NCBI RefSeq assembly: GCF_035046485.1
Contig: NC_085138.1
Location: forward strand, 275,695,694-275,759,693
DNA: 64,000 nucleotides
From: Aedes albopictus
Lineage: Eukaryota > Arthropoda > Insecta > Diptera > Culicidae
Direction: 5' to 3'
Within the stretch, counting starts at the first letter, position 1. Every line of letters begins with the position of its first letter. The position numbers were made by a program, and so were the translations under genes. Below the pieces are notes generated by a model. It saw only the letters and a program-made list of their open reading frames with translations, did not search any database and had not been told where the DNA came from. Positions 52,869 to 63,560 of the stretch are shown piece by piece.

Positions 52869-53713
52869 AAGGGTGGTACGGCCAAAATTAGGTCAAACAA
52901 TTTTTTTCATAACTTTACCAAAATTGCAGATTTTTGGACTAGAAATGGTGCATTATATGTGGCTAATGCCATAAAATTTTCATCAAAATCGGTTTTGTTT
53001 TTGCGGAGATATTGCTGAATCCTAAGATCTGCAATTTTAAAATTTTGTACAAAGAGGCTTCAATAATAAGAACACATTTTTACTGTTTTATTTATAGAGC
53101 CAGAAATACTGAACCGCATTCAATGATTTTTTTCTGTATATAAAAAATGCATGTCCAAATGTTGTGTAAAAATTTCATTCAATTTGATTTTGCCGTTTCA
53201 AAGTTATATTTGTTTAAGTGGCACCCTGTCAGTTTTTTTTTCATATTAACCGTTAAGTGGCCGGCAAACTTTTTGCTTTTTTCTACACCGTGTATTTTAA
53301 ATGGGTGCTGGGTACCCGGGTACCCTGCCGGCCACATAAGGGTTAAACCTGCCACAACTTTGGAAGTATTCATACATAATGGCTCAAAATTTTACTTAGA
53401 TCATATTTGTATAATAGTATTATACTGTAAAATTTTCATAGCAGTATTAGTAGTTTTTTTAACCAAAAGTGTGCTCTACTGATCTTAAATTGTCAAAGAT
53501 TTACTATGGAGCGCCTTTGTACAAAATTCTAAAAGGCAGGACGTTGGTTTTATTTATATATTTATTAATATTTAATGGATTTTGATGAAAATTTTATGGC
53601 ATTAGCTGCACATAATGTACCATTACTGATCCAAAAATTAGCTGTATTAGTGTACGCAGTCTGACGTTATGAAAAAAAAAAATGTATGACCAAATTTTGA
53701 CCGTACCACCCTT
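52869..53713. mobile_element. TA-type element, AAGGGTGGTACGG ends
   Basis: AAGGGTGGTACGGCCAAAAT pairs with ATTTTGACCGTACCACCCTT, each next to TA. The inner TIR zones share CATAACTTT-like and GGCATTAGC(T/C) blocks (GTGGCTAATGCCATAAAATT near 52959; GGCATTAGCTGCACATAATG near 53597). A TTAA element is nested at 53250-53342. Confidence 0.72.
53250..53342. mobile_element. TTAA-flanked MITE nested in a TA element
   Basis: CCGTTAAGTGGCCGGCA pairs with TGCCGGCCACATAAGGG, with TTAA at 53246-53249 and 53343-53346. The centre is GGGTACCCGGGTACCC, itself palindromic. It is 93 bases long. Confidence 0.75.
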
Positions 53714-53879
53714 TAGAATAGGAGTATTATAGTTTTAACATGACAATTTTTAGTATGCAATCTAGAATTACTCCGTTACCACGTAACGCAACGCAACGCA
53801 ACGCGAACAGTTTTTAGATCTATTGTGACAACCAGATTAGTCGACGCACCAAAATCAGAATTTTCACCTCGAAGGTGAA
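53714..53879. other. Short spacer with AACGC microsatellite
   Basis: CGTAACGCAACGCAACGCAA lies at about 53781-53800. Confidence 0.5.
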
Positions 53880-54260
53880 ATCTGTGCTGCTGTTCTGCAG
53901 TGGAGAACACTCAATGGCTGTCGGTCGTCATCAATACATGCCTGCAGTATATAATTAGTGTATGGTGGCTCTATCGCCGATATCATCAAAAGCCGATAGC
54001 GACAGAAATTCGGAAGCGAAATTGGAGGTGGGTCGGCTATACTGTACGCAGGAGTGGAAACGAAATCTGGAGGCAAGCGTTAGATTGGAACCCAGCACGA
54101 CAGGCAGCAGAGGCAGACCAAGAGGCTCATGCTGAAACGAAGCCTCATGAACGAAACAAAGCAAGTCGACACAGAAATTTGTACTGGCCACAAATAAAGG
54201 CGAAGACGCGTAATCGCCCAGGATGGAGTGGAGATCTTACAATTCGGCTCTCTGTACCAC
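53880..54260 (+). pseudogene. Non-LTR retrotransposon RT C-terminal fragment
   Basis: The frame gives CLQYIISVWW, KPIATEIRKRNWRWVGYTVR, NEIWRQALDWNPARQ and WPQIKAKTRNRPGWSGDL. This layout (EIRxRxWxWxGH, then QALxWNP) is typical of the C-terminal tail of animal non-LTR reverse transcriptases. It differs clearly from the RTE copies in this window. No RT core is present. Confidence 0.7.
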
Positions 54261-54794
54261 CGTGGATGCTCAAGACTGAAAGTAAGTTAGTATTCCTCCC
54301 GGGACTCCATCACGGAAAAAAAATAATAGTAAACGCAAACGATTTTTGGTTTAATTCAACCGGAATGTTAGTTCAAATTTGGCACAAACGAAGTAAGAGT
54401 TTGATTTTACTGCCCACGTCGGTTGAAACAAACTGTAATTTCAGGTAACTTTTTTGAAGGTTCAACCAGTTAAATTCAACAAACATTAGTTTGATTATAC
54501 TGCTTTGTTGGTTATTCCCTTTGACAATTCAAAAAAACAAACTAAGCGGTTTGTTGATTCAACAAATGTTGTTAATTTGATATAACCAATATTTGGATTG
54601 AAATAAACCGATAATGCCGTTTGAATTAAACAACGCGTTTATTGAAATTGCTTTGGACGTTCTCTTTTATTATTATCTCAAAACAATTGAAAGAAAATGA
54701 ATTTAATAATTTGTATTTTTATTCTTTTTATTCATTAATAAATATAAATAATCTGGAAGATAGGTCACATAAATTGTTTTTTAATAGCGCCATT

Positions 54795-55197
54795 CAAGGA
54801 TGGGAACACTCACTTGCAAAGAGTTACACTCACTTGATGTTTTCCCAGCACAAAAGCGTGCAATCAAGAAATGGTGTATGGACGACTTCTGTCTTATGGT
54901 TTTGACTAAAAGTTTGCCGAATAGAGTAGGGGTCGCACACGCATATCGAAGTCGTGAAGGAGCTGCGAAGGCAACTCTCCACGAGGTGAATGTAAAGTAC
55001 ACTCACCTCGTGGAGAGTCGCTTTCACAGCTCTGTCACGACTTTGATATGCGTATGCGACACCTACTCTATTCGGCAAACTTTTAGACAAAACGACAAGA
55101 CAAAAGTCATCCATACACCATTTCTTGATTGCACGCTTCTGAACTGAGAAAACATCAAGTGAGTGTAACTCTCTGCAAGTGAGTGTTCCCATCCCTG
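54795..55197. mobile_element. hAT-like foldback MITE with CARGGATGGGAACACTC ends
   Basis: The ends CAAGGATGGGAACACTC and GAGTGTTCCCATCCCTG fit the hAT terminal pattern CAGNGNTGGGAA. GCGCCATT at 54787-54794 and 55198-55205 is an 8-base target duplication. The arms of about 200 bases run to a tiny loop near 55000 (CTCCACGAGGTGA / TCACCTCGTGGAG). The opposed frames at 54800-55204 are products of the symmetry. Confidence 0.92.
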
Positions 55198-55206
55198 GCG
55201 CCATTC

Positions 55207-56104
55207 ACCGGAAACACCTTCTGCAGTTGTTTTGCGCCCATGCTTCTGAAGACTAAGATTAACCAGATAAACTTGCTTCTATGTCGCTTCTATTTGATGA
55301 ACTCTCGTGCAACGCATTGTCCAGCTATTTACGGCCAGTTTCTTCGGAATAGGCTCTTAAACCAATGAGACATGATGAACTTCCTTCTCTCTGATCAATA
55401 ATCCAGCAGACGTTATTCTTCAATGTCTATTCGGAAGGGATTCCTTTTTCTGATCCTTTTTCTCCATGATGGTTCCTCCGAGAACACCTTGTCAGTTGAA
55501 GTGTGCGCCTACGGGAGAAAACAATTATCAGATTAGGAACAATAGCTTCAACACAAAATAAAATATAAAACTTACTTGCTTGCTGGAGATTCCGAGGGAG
55601 CTCCCTTTTCACAAACCAGATTAAAAAAGACTCCCCAATTTTTGTTGGTGCTGTGAAAAATGTGGAAGGTTTTCCATACAGCAAAAACAAATTACCAAAA
55701 ATCAACGAATAGAGAACGCCGTCGACGCGACAAAGTTGCAACAAATCAAAATATTAGTTTGTTACGAACCAAAATGCCGGTTGTCATTTCTTCAACAAAC
55801 ATATTAGTTAATTCAACCGGCAGCATTAGTAGAACCAAGGTAGAACCAATTCAATATTTTGGTTTGATTCTTTGATAGTTCGTCGAATACAAACACTCTA
55901 AATTTTAGTAAAAATAAACTACACTCTTGTTCGAAAAACAATAAATTTAGTAGTTTGATTCTACCACCGTTGAGTTTATTTGTGGTTAGTAGAAACAACT
56001 AATTTTGTAGTTGATTACAAACCAAAGAAGTTGGTTTGGGTCAACAAAACTCCGGGTAATAATAACTATTTTTCAATTAGAGAAATCAACAAACGCGTTT
56101 GTTG
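55207..56104. other. Spacer or remainder of the larger repeat, no gene seen
   Basis: The frame at 55427-55744 minus has no recognisable domain. See the entry for 54318-56110. Confidence 0.35.
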
Positions 56105-56220
56105 TTACAAATCAGCCTGATTTATCTCCGCGCAGGGAGTCGTAACGGGACCGTAACGGGAATCGAGCCTGCCGTCTCCGGATTGGCGATCCGTAGCCTC
56201 AACCACTAGGCTAACAGGAG
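56105..56220 (-). mobile_element. tRNA-headed SINE fragment
   Basis: The minus strand reads CTGTTAGCCTAGTGGTTGAG, GCTACGGATCGCCAATCCGG, AGACGGCAGG and CTCGATTCCCGTTACGG, a relative of the SINE at 43656-43913. The tail is missing. Confidence 0.75.
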
Positions 56221-56382
56221 ACCTCAGTGACTCTCTCACGATATTCAAATGGTTTCCCCTAGGGATTCCATCGAGATTCGTTCCAAGAATCTTAGGGGTG
56301 ACATCACGCATTGTTTTGTTAAATTATGTTCGTTTTATCAAAGCATGAATACCATTGATAGAATTTCTTGAAGATTTAAACC

Positions 56383-57095
56383 CTTAGGTAGTAATCCCGC
56401 CTTTAAAAGTTGTATAAATTGAGCGTTTTTGTTCTTTTTGTTTCCTGGACTATCCAAACTTATTTTTGGCTAATATTAAGTACTGTTCTATATATCTCAA
56501 AATGGTTTCTGGTATCTTAAAGAGTAATTACATTCAATTTTAAGTGAAGGAGCGGATCTGGTTGGATGGTTAGAGCACTTGACTATCACGCCGAGGACCT
56601 GGGATCGAATCCCACTCCCCACCCCCCCTTCGGAAGGGAAGTAAAGCGTGGGTCCCGAGATGAACTAGCCCAGGGCTAAAAATCTCGTTAATACAGATAA
56701 AAAAAATAAAATAAAAAAAAAATTAAGTGAAGTACAATGACGTTTTAGTCGATTCCAGATGTGATTTTAATTTTTTCTCAAATTATTCATTCAAATATCG
56801 AATACTCTTTTAAATTATTTTTCTTAAAATTATACTGAAAATAAAATTTAAAAAAAAATAGGATTTAAACAATAATCATAAAATTTCAAAATGTTTTCGT
56901 CTCAAAAAATCTGTAATCCAAATAAGCTACCAGGAAAAAAGTAAAAGTATGGGAATGTTTAAAAAAACAAAATTTACAATATCGTGAAATGAAAAGAATC
57001 ATCTTCCAAAACATGTTCGAATCGATTTTAGATGACGAAAAATGATCTTTGAACAATATTTGAATCATAATAAAATATTAGGTATTAGAGAGTTA
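56383..57095. repeat. Repeat D, full-length candidate, split by a SINE
   Basis: The left end is AACCCTTAGGTAGTAATCC and the right end, reverse-complemented, is TTAACTCTCTAATACCTAAT. Its right part matches 29274-29530 inverted. A SINE with target duplications sits at 56550-56722. Confidence 0.6.
56550..56722 (+). mobile_element. tRNA-headed SINE, complete
   Basis: It has A-box-like TGGTTGGATGGTTAGAGC, B box GGGATCGAATCCC, then CGAGATGAACTAGCCCAGGG, CTAAAAATCTCGTTAATACA and an A-rich end. TTAAGTGAAG at 56540-56549 and 56723-56732 is a 10-base target duplication. Its tail is the reference for the tail-only pieces at 19988, 35526 and 59060. Confidence 0.85.
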
Positions 57096-59049
57096 ATTGT
57101 GAGATCACTGAGTGTTGACTGAAATCTTCCTCTGATCTCAGTCGCCCATCGCATGCTGCTCTCCTGGCATCCAACCCTCCCCCTTCTCCAGATACGTCAC
57201 TGTCCTAAGAAATGAAAGAGTGTGTTGCTTGCTGCTGCGAATGGATATTTGCTCAAAAATATCATAAATCAATGTATCATCCCTGTGGAAATAGATGGAC
57301 TGAACGAAAAGCGCACCTGTGGAAAAATATTTCTCTACGATTCAAAACAATGCCAAATAATCCATAATTCAACATAATTTGTCATCGCCGTGCGCTAGGT
57401 CTGTCATCAAATAATGTCCAATTATTTTCATTGCCCACTTTTATAGTTCCAAGGCGATCTTTCATGTCAGAGTGACCATCGGAAAAATGGCTTGATGAGT
57501 ACGCAAAAAAAAAAACTCAAAGAAACAATTCATCAATCGAAATTGTCAGCACCGCCTTCATAGAGTGGAATGAACTTCTATCTGATGTCCAGTTCACTAA
57601 CTGATCCGTATCGCTCTGTGCGGAAAAGCGGAACACCAAGATAGTAGGGTGCACTGAGGCAAATGCACCACTATTTTTTTTGCAAACAATCACATGTTCA
57701 TAGAATTCAAAATATGTAAAGGTCTAGTAAATCATGTTCAGAAGGCTTCGTATACAGGTAATTTAAGCTTCTTTCAACTGTATTATGAAATGATATATTT
57801 TTCGTATGGGGTTCCGGATTTGGTGTTCCCGAATTTAATATTTGCGGTTTGGATGCACATAGCTATAAGTAGCTAAGTAGAACTTGCAATTTTAAAACCA
57901 AAAAAACACTGTTCCTCAAAAACTTCAAAATCATCATCATTCAGCCTGGTCTACCTTAATCGATTTTTCAATTGGTCGCCTACTATTTGCCATCGGGGAC
58001 ATAAATTTTCTCTCGTTTATCTACGCTGGCGCTGCTTGGAACCCCTTATGAACTGTATAAACGGAGCGGGGTACAGCAGTGCAGTGGTGGCCCTGGCCGT
58101 GGCCGTAAGTTACAATCGACCGTCCGGGTACATTTAGGCACACTGGCACTTGCTGTTTGCTCGTCGAGACCTTTGCCTTTGCGTTGTCGAGCCATGTGGT
58201 AGGCTCGTCGAACTACATTATGCGACCTACGAATGCAACGGACGGCCCGGTGCACAAGTTAACCAGCAAGTAAAGCGAACTAATTGAAACGGTGACAAGT
58301 TCATGGGAATATTTATGTAGCGTTTGCCTCAGTTTTTTTTTTCTGCACTGCTTTTCGCGCGCAAGTACAACTCCGCGTACTGGGTTGGGAGGAATTTACG
58401 CTGGAGAAAGAAGTTACTGCGCTCCAATGGGAGAGTCTTTCTTTTTTTCCTTTGCCATCTATTGGAACCCGATATTTCTGGCTTAGGCTCGTCTGTGTTT
58501 TTGCAGTGCCTGGCCACGATTGCCTCCGGGTAAGGGCAAAACCGTTCACGTCGCCGTTGTCAGCCGATGGCGTGTAAAATAGTTTAAAGGCAAATTACGG
58601 AGCGAGTAATTTAGCTGTCATACAGACAACTGGTTCTTAGTTTTTTCCGCGACCAGCAGAAGTGTGGTGGAGATGTGCGCGCGGATTGGAGAAGAGTTTG
58701 CAGAAGGCCAAAGGGTGGTACACACAGCCAATCTTCTACGGGCGTCTTCAGGGCAACTGGGAGTCTGGGAATAACAGTATTTTTCTAACGTAAGTACTTC
58801 TTGAAGCAAATGTCTGGAGCTAACGTTGCCTACAAATGCTTGTGTGGGATGAAGCATAGTTTGTTTGAAAGTATAATAAGAAATTAAAAATATCTAAGGA
58901 ATCCAACGATACATACCGTTTAGTCTTGGCAAATCCTCCTTGGTGTAAACTTTATTTTCAATCTGTGGGGCCAATAAAGGCCAGTAATCGCACAACGAAA
59001 CAAAAATTAACTTGGTCTCAAAAGCAAACCCACTCTCACTATAATATTT
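57096..59049. other. Low-copy region, possible promoter or untranslated exon
   Basis: No repeat match within the window and a higher GC content than its surroundings. TATAAA at 58056-58061 is followed within 50 bases by GTGGCCGTAAGT (donor-like). A second donor-like CTAACGTAAGTAC stands at about 58788. No coding frame is convincing: the frames at 58046-58857 overlap on both strands. This is the most gene-like non-coding stretch outside the GPCR, but no transcript can be defended from sequence alone. Confidence 0.25.
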
Positions 59050-59059
59050 ATGATGACTT

Positions 59060-59113
59060 TTTGCCGAGATGAACCAGCCCTGGGCTGTAAATCTCGTTAA
59101 TAAAGATAATAAA
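59060..59113 (+). mobile_element. SINE insertion, tail only (54 bases)
   Basis: GAGATGAACCAGCCCTGGGC, TGTAAATCTCGTTAATAAAG and ATAATAAA match the tail of 56550-56722. ATGATGACTT at 59050-59059 and 59114-59123 is a 10-base target duplication. Confidence 0.85.
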
Positions 59114-59320
59114 ATGATGACTTCCATCGGCTATCTTCGAAAAATGACAGTTGATATTCATGATGAATATCAATTGGGCTTTCGAAGGTAATCGATGTCA
59201 TTTATGTACTTCACATATTGGAGATAGAGCGTTTTTTGTGAAATTCTTATAGAACTTGTTTAGCCGCCCAAGATTTTCACAAGGTTCAGCTTTTGAAATG
59301 AGCTGCAGTTTTTTTCTTAA

Positions 59321-59437
59321 CCCTGCAGGACGCGCACCGTTGTAAAAAGTACAACACTACCAAAAAAAAACTCGTTCGTCGTATACAGCGCGAGCGCGGT
59401 GCAGTTTCAGCTGCTTGATGACGCGCGACCCGAAAGG
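59321..59437. mobile_element. TTAA-flanked MITE, intact flanks
   Basis: CCCTGCAGGACGCGCA at the left and GACGCGCGACCCGAAAGG at the right, with TTAA at 59317-59320 and 59438-59441. It shares GTTGTAAAAAGTACAACACT and AGCGCGGTGCAGTTTCAG-like blocks with 20012-20125. Confidence 0.75.
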
Positions 59438-59441
59438 TTAA

Positions 59442-59576
59442 TCGCTTAACCTGATTAACAGCTCTATTGTTCGATTAGGCAGTATGTGAGCGATTACAAT
59501 TGACAGCGGAAGTTACACTTCCTACAGCGCCCAAATGTATTCTATTGTAATTCTACTATATCGAATTGGTTGCCTA
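59442..59576. other. Short spacer
   Basis: No feature recognised. Confidence 0.4.
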
Positions 59577-61560
59577 CACTCCCGATCAAGAGTTTGGGGT
59601 CACCCCCTCAAAAACATGTCATTTTTTTAGGCCCATATCTTCGCCAATTTGCGTCCGATTTCAAAACTTAGGTCTCATTCAAAAGATAATAAGTCAAAGA
59701 AACTTTGAACATGATTTAAAAGAAACATTTTCAAAAAAAATGTATGTAAACTTAACCCAAAGTTGCCAAATTTTCTAAAAAATGAATATAAACTTACGGC
59801 AGTTTTGCTGGAAGTTGGGTCGACCAAATTTTAAGATGAGAGCGGTAATATAACCCATTTTATATTAGCTTTCAACTGCTTTTTACAGAACTTAGCTAAA
59901 AAATCCAGAAAAAAAAGTTATTAAGTAAAATAATCCATGATGTCATCGACCAAAAGTTTGGGGTCACCCCTCAATATGATGCATCGGCCAAAAGTTTAGG
60001 GTCACTATCGTAAAACATGGAAAAGTGATTTGTTGATCTCTTTGTCATCTTTTATTCAATTTTAATTCTTCTTGGCTTATTTAAAACAAAATAAATGATA
60101 CTCACTGCATAGACATTGAACCACACATATTTGTTGAAATTTACATACTAAAACTTAACGTAAAGTTGCCTCATTTTTTGAAGTGTGATGAAATGTGTTA
60201 ACTTTACGTAAATAACATTTTTATATACAAAAATCGTCAAATTCGTTAAGTTAAAGACATCAAACGTAAATTTAGTTAATTATCTTTGAAATGAGCCAAA
60301 AAGAATAAAAATTGAACTACCGTCAAGGCACCATTCACCGTGGATTTGAGAGGATTCGGGGCAAATAAGGGCTGTCATTTGACACCAGTCTTATAAACAT
60401 TGTTGGTGCCGCTTTTAATTGCCTTCATTATAGGTTAAAATTAAAGCAATATCCACAGAAGTAGAAAATTTTTCACAAAATTTGGTGATATATTATAGTT
60501 AGTAAAGGGTAGTAGGGTCGCCCAATTCCGTGGTAGGTCACCATTCACCGTGTATGAGAAATTTTATTCTACTAAAAATGATCAAAACAACCCAGCCAAG
60601 GGAATTTTCTTCGTTTGAATCCATTTCAAGTAATAACTTGCAAGATTTTATAAGAAAAACGAATTTTCAAATTTTCGATTTTTTCTAGATATATGGGACA
60701 ATATGGGGCACGGTGAATGGAGACCGTGCCTTTTTGGTTTCAATTAAAAAGTACGAGTAATCGTACTTTCTTGTTAAACTTATTTCGGTAATGCAAAATA
60801 CATACCTGATATGAGATTTTAATTGCTTCTTGGTGGAATAAAAACGTTACTACATTTAGTTTATCGCTTAAATCACCTTAGCGCAGTTTTCGTTTTTTCA
60901 CCATGAATGCAGTGAACGAGCAGAAACCCGCTTCATGTAAACACACTTCAGTGTCAAAATGATACTTTTAAATGTTTTTAATGAGCGTTTTGACATGGTA
61001 ACAATAGATTAGTGTTGTATTGGTGAAATTGTCATATCATTCAATCATAATATGAAAATAATGAAAAAATATTCGAAGGCACACGGTGAATGGAGCCCCC
61101 ACGGTGAATGGCGCCTTGACGGTATAGATGACGAAGATATCACCAAATCACTTTTCCATGTTTTACGATAATGACCCCAAACTTTTGGTCGATGACATCA
61201 TGGATTAATTTACTTAATAACTTTTTTTCTAGATTTTTTACCTAAGTTCTGTAAAAAGCAGTTGAAAGCTAATAGAAAATGGGTCATATTACAGCTCTCA
61301 TCTTAAAATTTGGTCGACCCAATTTCCAGCGACACTGCCGTAAGTTTATATTCATTTTTTAGAAAATTTGGAAACTTTGGGTTAAGTTTACACACAAAAT
61401 TTTTTGAAAATTTCTTTTAAATCATGTTTAAAGTTTCTTTGATTTATTATCTTTTGAATGAGACCTAGGTTTTTGAAATCGGAAGCAAATTTGCGGAGAT
61501 ATGGGCCTAAAAAAATGACATGCTTTTTAGGGGGTGACCCCAAACTTTTGATCGGGAGTG
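59577..61560. mobile_element. TA-type element with ~430-base TIRs, interrupted
   Basis: The left end CACTCCCGATCAAGAGTTTG pairs with the right end CAAACTTTTGATCGGGAGTG, with TA on each side. The arms (59577-60010 and 61140-61560) match closely, including GGTCTCATTCAAAAGATAAT and GATGTCATCGACCAAAAGTT with their complements. GGGGTCACCCC and CCAAAAGTTT(G/A)GGGTCA repeat inside. Another TA element is nested at 60320-61122. Confidence 0.85.
60320..61122. mobile_element. TA-type element nested at second level, CCATTCACCGTGG word
   Basis: CCGTCAAGGCACCATTCACC and GGTGAATGGCGCCTTGACGG are the ends, each next to TA. The word CACGGTGAATGG or its complement occurs at about 60332, 60540, 60708, 61081 and 61099. 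No ORF is present. Confidence 0.8.
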
Positions 61561-61654
61561 TATGTGCTGCTTTCACTTTCTACTCTGTCCCTGCTAGAAG
61601 GATGAGCACGATGATGTTGATGTGTGGCTCATGTTTCTTTCCAGTCTGATTGAG

Positions 61655-61866
61655 GGTCCATTATGAGTTGCTATTCGCCGACACCTAATTACCCAGGTCC
61701 TATTAGACTATAGGTGCTATTAGCTTACAATCAGAAGAGGATCAGTGCTGCCACTCCCGGAGGAAAGAGCAGCTGACGATAAATTGCAAGTGCTAGGGCT
61801 GGGATCGAACCCATGACTATTCACTTATGAGATGAACGTGCGACCACTGCGCCACGGACTCCGGCT
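61655..61866 (-). mobile_element. tRNA-headed SINE
   Basis: The minus strand begins CCGGAGTCCGTGGCGCAGTG, then GTCGCACGTTCATCTCATAA, a B box GGGTTCGATCCC, and a body with AGCTGCTCTTTCCTCCGGGA. It is a third SINE type in the window by head sequence. The tail boundary is not certain. Confidence 0.7.
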
Positions 61867-62159
61867 AAAAATCAAGTTAGCTCAAAATTGTGATGTGCTG
61901 GAGGAAGTCTGGGCCAAATTTTCCAAGTGGAGGAGAGCGTGCCTTTGGAACCAACCTACTGAAATCTGGGCCCAGATTCGAATTCAGCGATCCATCTGTA
62001 AGAGAAACTAGTGTTGTTTGTTTGTTAATGTATTTACGACACTTTACGACAAGTATCTAGTCGCTTCTGAGACAAAAAAAAAGTTTTACTGTGTCATTGA
62101 TACGATTGACAACCCGATTTTCTCTTACCGATACATTTTTATCATTGATTAGTTCGGGA
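61867..62159. other. Short spacer
   Basis: No feature recognised. Confidence 0.4.
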
Positions 62160-63400
62160 GGTTTTGGGAATATTAAAGGATACTTTACAAGAAGATGTTA
62201 TCAGTGATACACGCACGGTGCAAGGGTGTCAGCATCGTGCTACTGCATTGCAAGAGCAACAGCATTGTTTGTACTTTGTCGCTAGAAGTGATTTTCTTCT
62301 ATCCTTGAGAGTATTGTGTTGTTCTTTTCTGTGCATGCATCGCTCCTGTAAGGGGTGAGTATGGCAGCATAATCAATCGCGTTCGCTATTGTCTCGAGTG
62401 AAAATCAAAACAATAGATGCGCGGGTGTTTAGTGTTCAGTATTGTGTTGTTCTTTGTTGTACATGCGAGTGTCGAGAAATAGTGTCGCACGATTGTATCG
62501 TTTTAGCGATAGGTCGACGGGTGCTCGAATGAATGATTGATGATCGGTGAACAAGCTCTTGTTTTTCTTTGAAAGATGCAGTAAATTTATCTGTTAGTTT
62601 AAAAACATCCTTCAGATATTTACTCAACAACAACTGCAAAGTTCGTCACTTCAAGTGTCGGACAAATTTTTCAATTAAATTTGTGTTTAAAAAAATCACC
62701 TGCTATCGGCACCTTACGGTGCTGGCCACACTGATTTGATCCGTAACTATGCGTCAGTATTTTGCCTAAGTTTGTGCGGTCCGTCACTGTTAGTGTCGGC
62801 ACAATATTTTGTTTCAAAATATCGATTTCATGGCAAGTAGCATATTGGTTCACCAGTCCTCTCAATTGCGAGGTGACGCAAAATATTTTTCATTTCAAAA
62901 ATTTTCATTTAAAATTTTCATGGTCTCACCATTCTTCCAAATTGTGAGGTGACACATTTGTGTGTATACTGTACGGTTGCACGGATCGCATCGCTTACCA
63001 AAGTGTATCCCTGATCTATGTAACTATGTATTAATCCATCCCTACTAACAAAACTCCTTCCCGTGACAACTGTGGAGGGTCCAGTAGTACATACAACCTC
63101 TAGTAGCAACAGTTGTCGAACTAACATTCCTTCCCTTCCCCGGTAGACCGTAAGGACGTGGCCAGCGCCGTTATTGACCCAATAAAGTTTGAGCTCTCGA
63201 AACGTGTACAATACATTGATGATGGTGGCAAATCCCAAGCCCAAACCAATTGGTTCTCTGTGCAATTTCGCTAGCTCAGGTCAATCACGGAGTAGCAACT
63301 ACGAAGTGTACGGTCACCAATGCTCATGCTCAGAAGTGATTTTCTTCTATCATTGAACTTGACTCTGACTTGGATGAGCTCTGATGGGCGGAAGGGCCTC
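62160..63400. other. Repeat-derived region, possible LTR-retrotransposon remnant
   Basis: GAAGTGATTTTCTTCTAT occurs at about 62286 and again at about 63336. GTATTGTGTTGTTCTTT occurs at about 62308 and 62439. TTCGTCACTTCAAGTGTCGG (about 62641) and CCGTCACTGTTAGTGTCGGC (about 62782) are loose direct repeats, and GCGAGGTGACGCAAAAT / GTGAGGTGACACA are another pair. With the BEL/Pao coding scrap just downstream, an old LTR or untranslated region is plausible but unproven. No host gene is seen. Confidence 0.35.
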
Positions 63401-63406
63401 CATGTG

Positions 63407-63560
63407 AGAAAACAGCCTTCAGTGACCAATTTGATGATGCCATCCTAACCTGAATGTACCTAGACAACTTTGACGAGGGGCCATTGTGCCGGCGGAAGGC
63501 AGGCTTGATTGACTACGATAAGTTGTCCTGGTCTAGGTTTGATGACAGTCATAAATTTGC
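63407..63560 (-). pseudogene. BEL/Pao retrotransposon, end of integrase region
   Basis: The minus strand translates to IKPRPGQLIVVNQACLPPAQ, then WPLVKVV, then after a stop VHSG, and DGIIKLVTEG. BEL/Pao polyproteins end with this pattern (GxLVxxxxxxLPPxxWPLGxVxxxHPGxDGxxRxVxV). Two stops lie in 50 residues, so it is a dead fragment. Only this last piece of the polyprotein is seen. Confidence 0.72.

Larger units (their letters stand above)
54318..56110. mobile_element. Possible larger repeat with CAACAAAC / TTCAACCG motifs, hosting a hAT-like foldback
   Basis: Both sides of the foldback at 54795-55197 carry recurring TTTGATT, TTCAACCGG and AACAAAC words (54330-54640 and 55740-56110) and end in AAACGC / GCGTTT-type text. 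This suggests one long non-coding element, but I could not align termini. Confidence 0.3.

Noticed and set aside
54800..55204. Opposed frames of 115 and 124 residues that look alike
   Set aside because: They are the two arms of one hAT-like foldback, and the similarity comes from the palindrome.
62918..63265. 115-residue minus-strand frame
   Set aside because: No recognisable domain; it overlaps direct repeats and the BEL/Pao-linked region.
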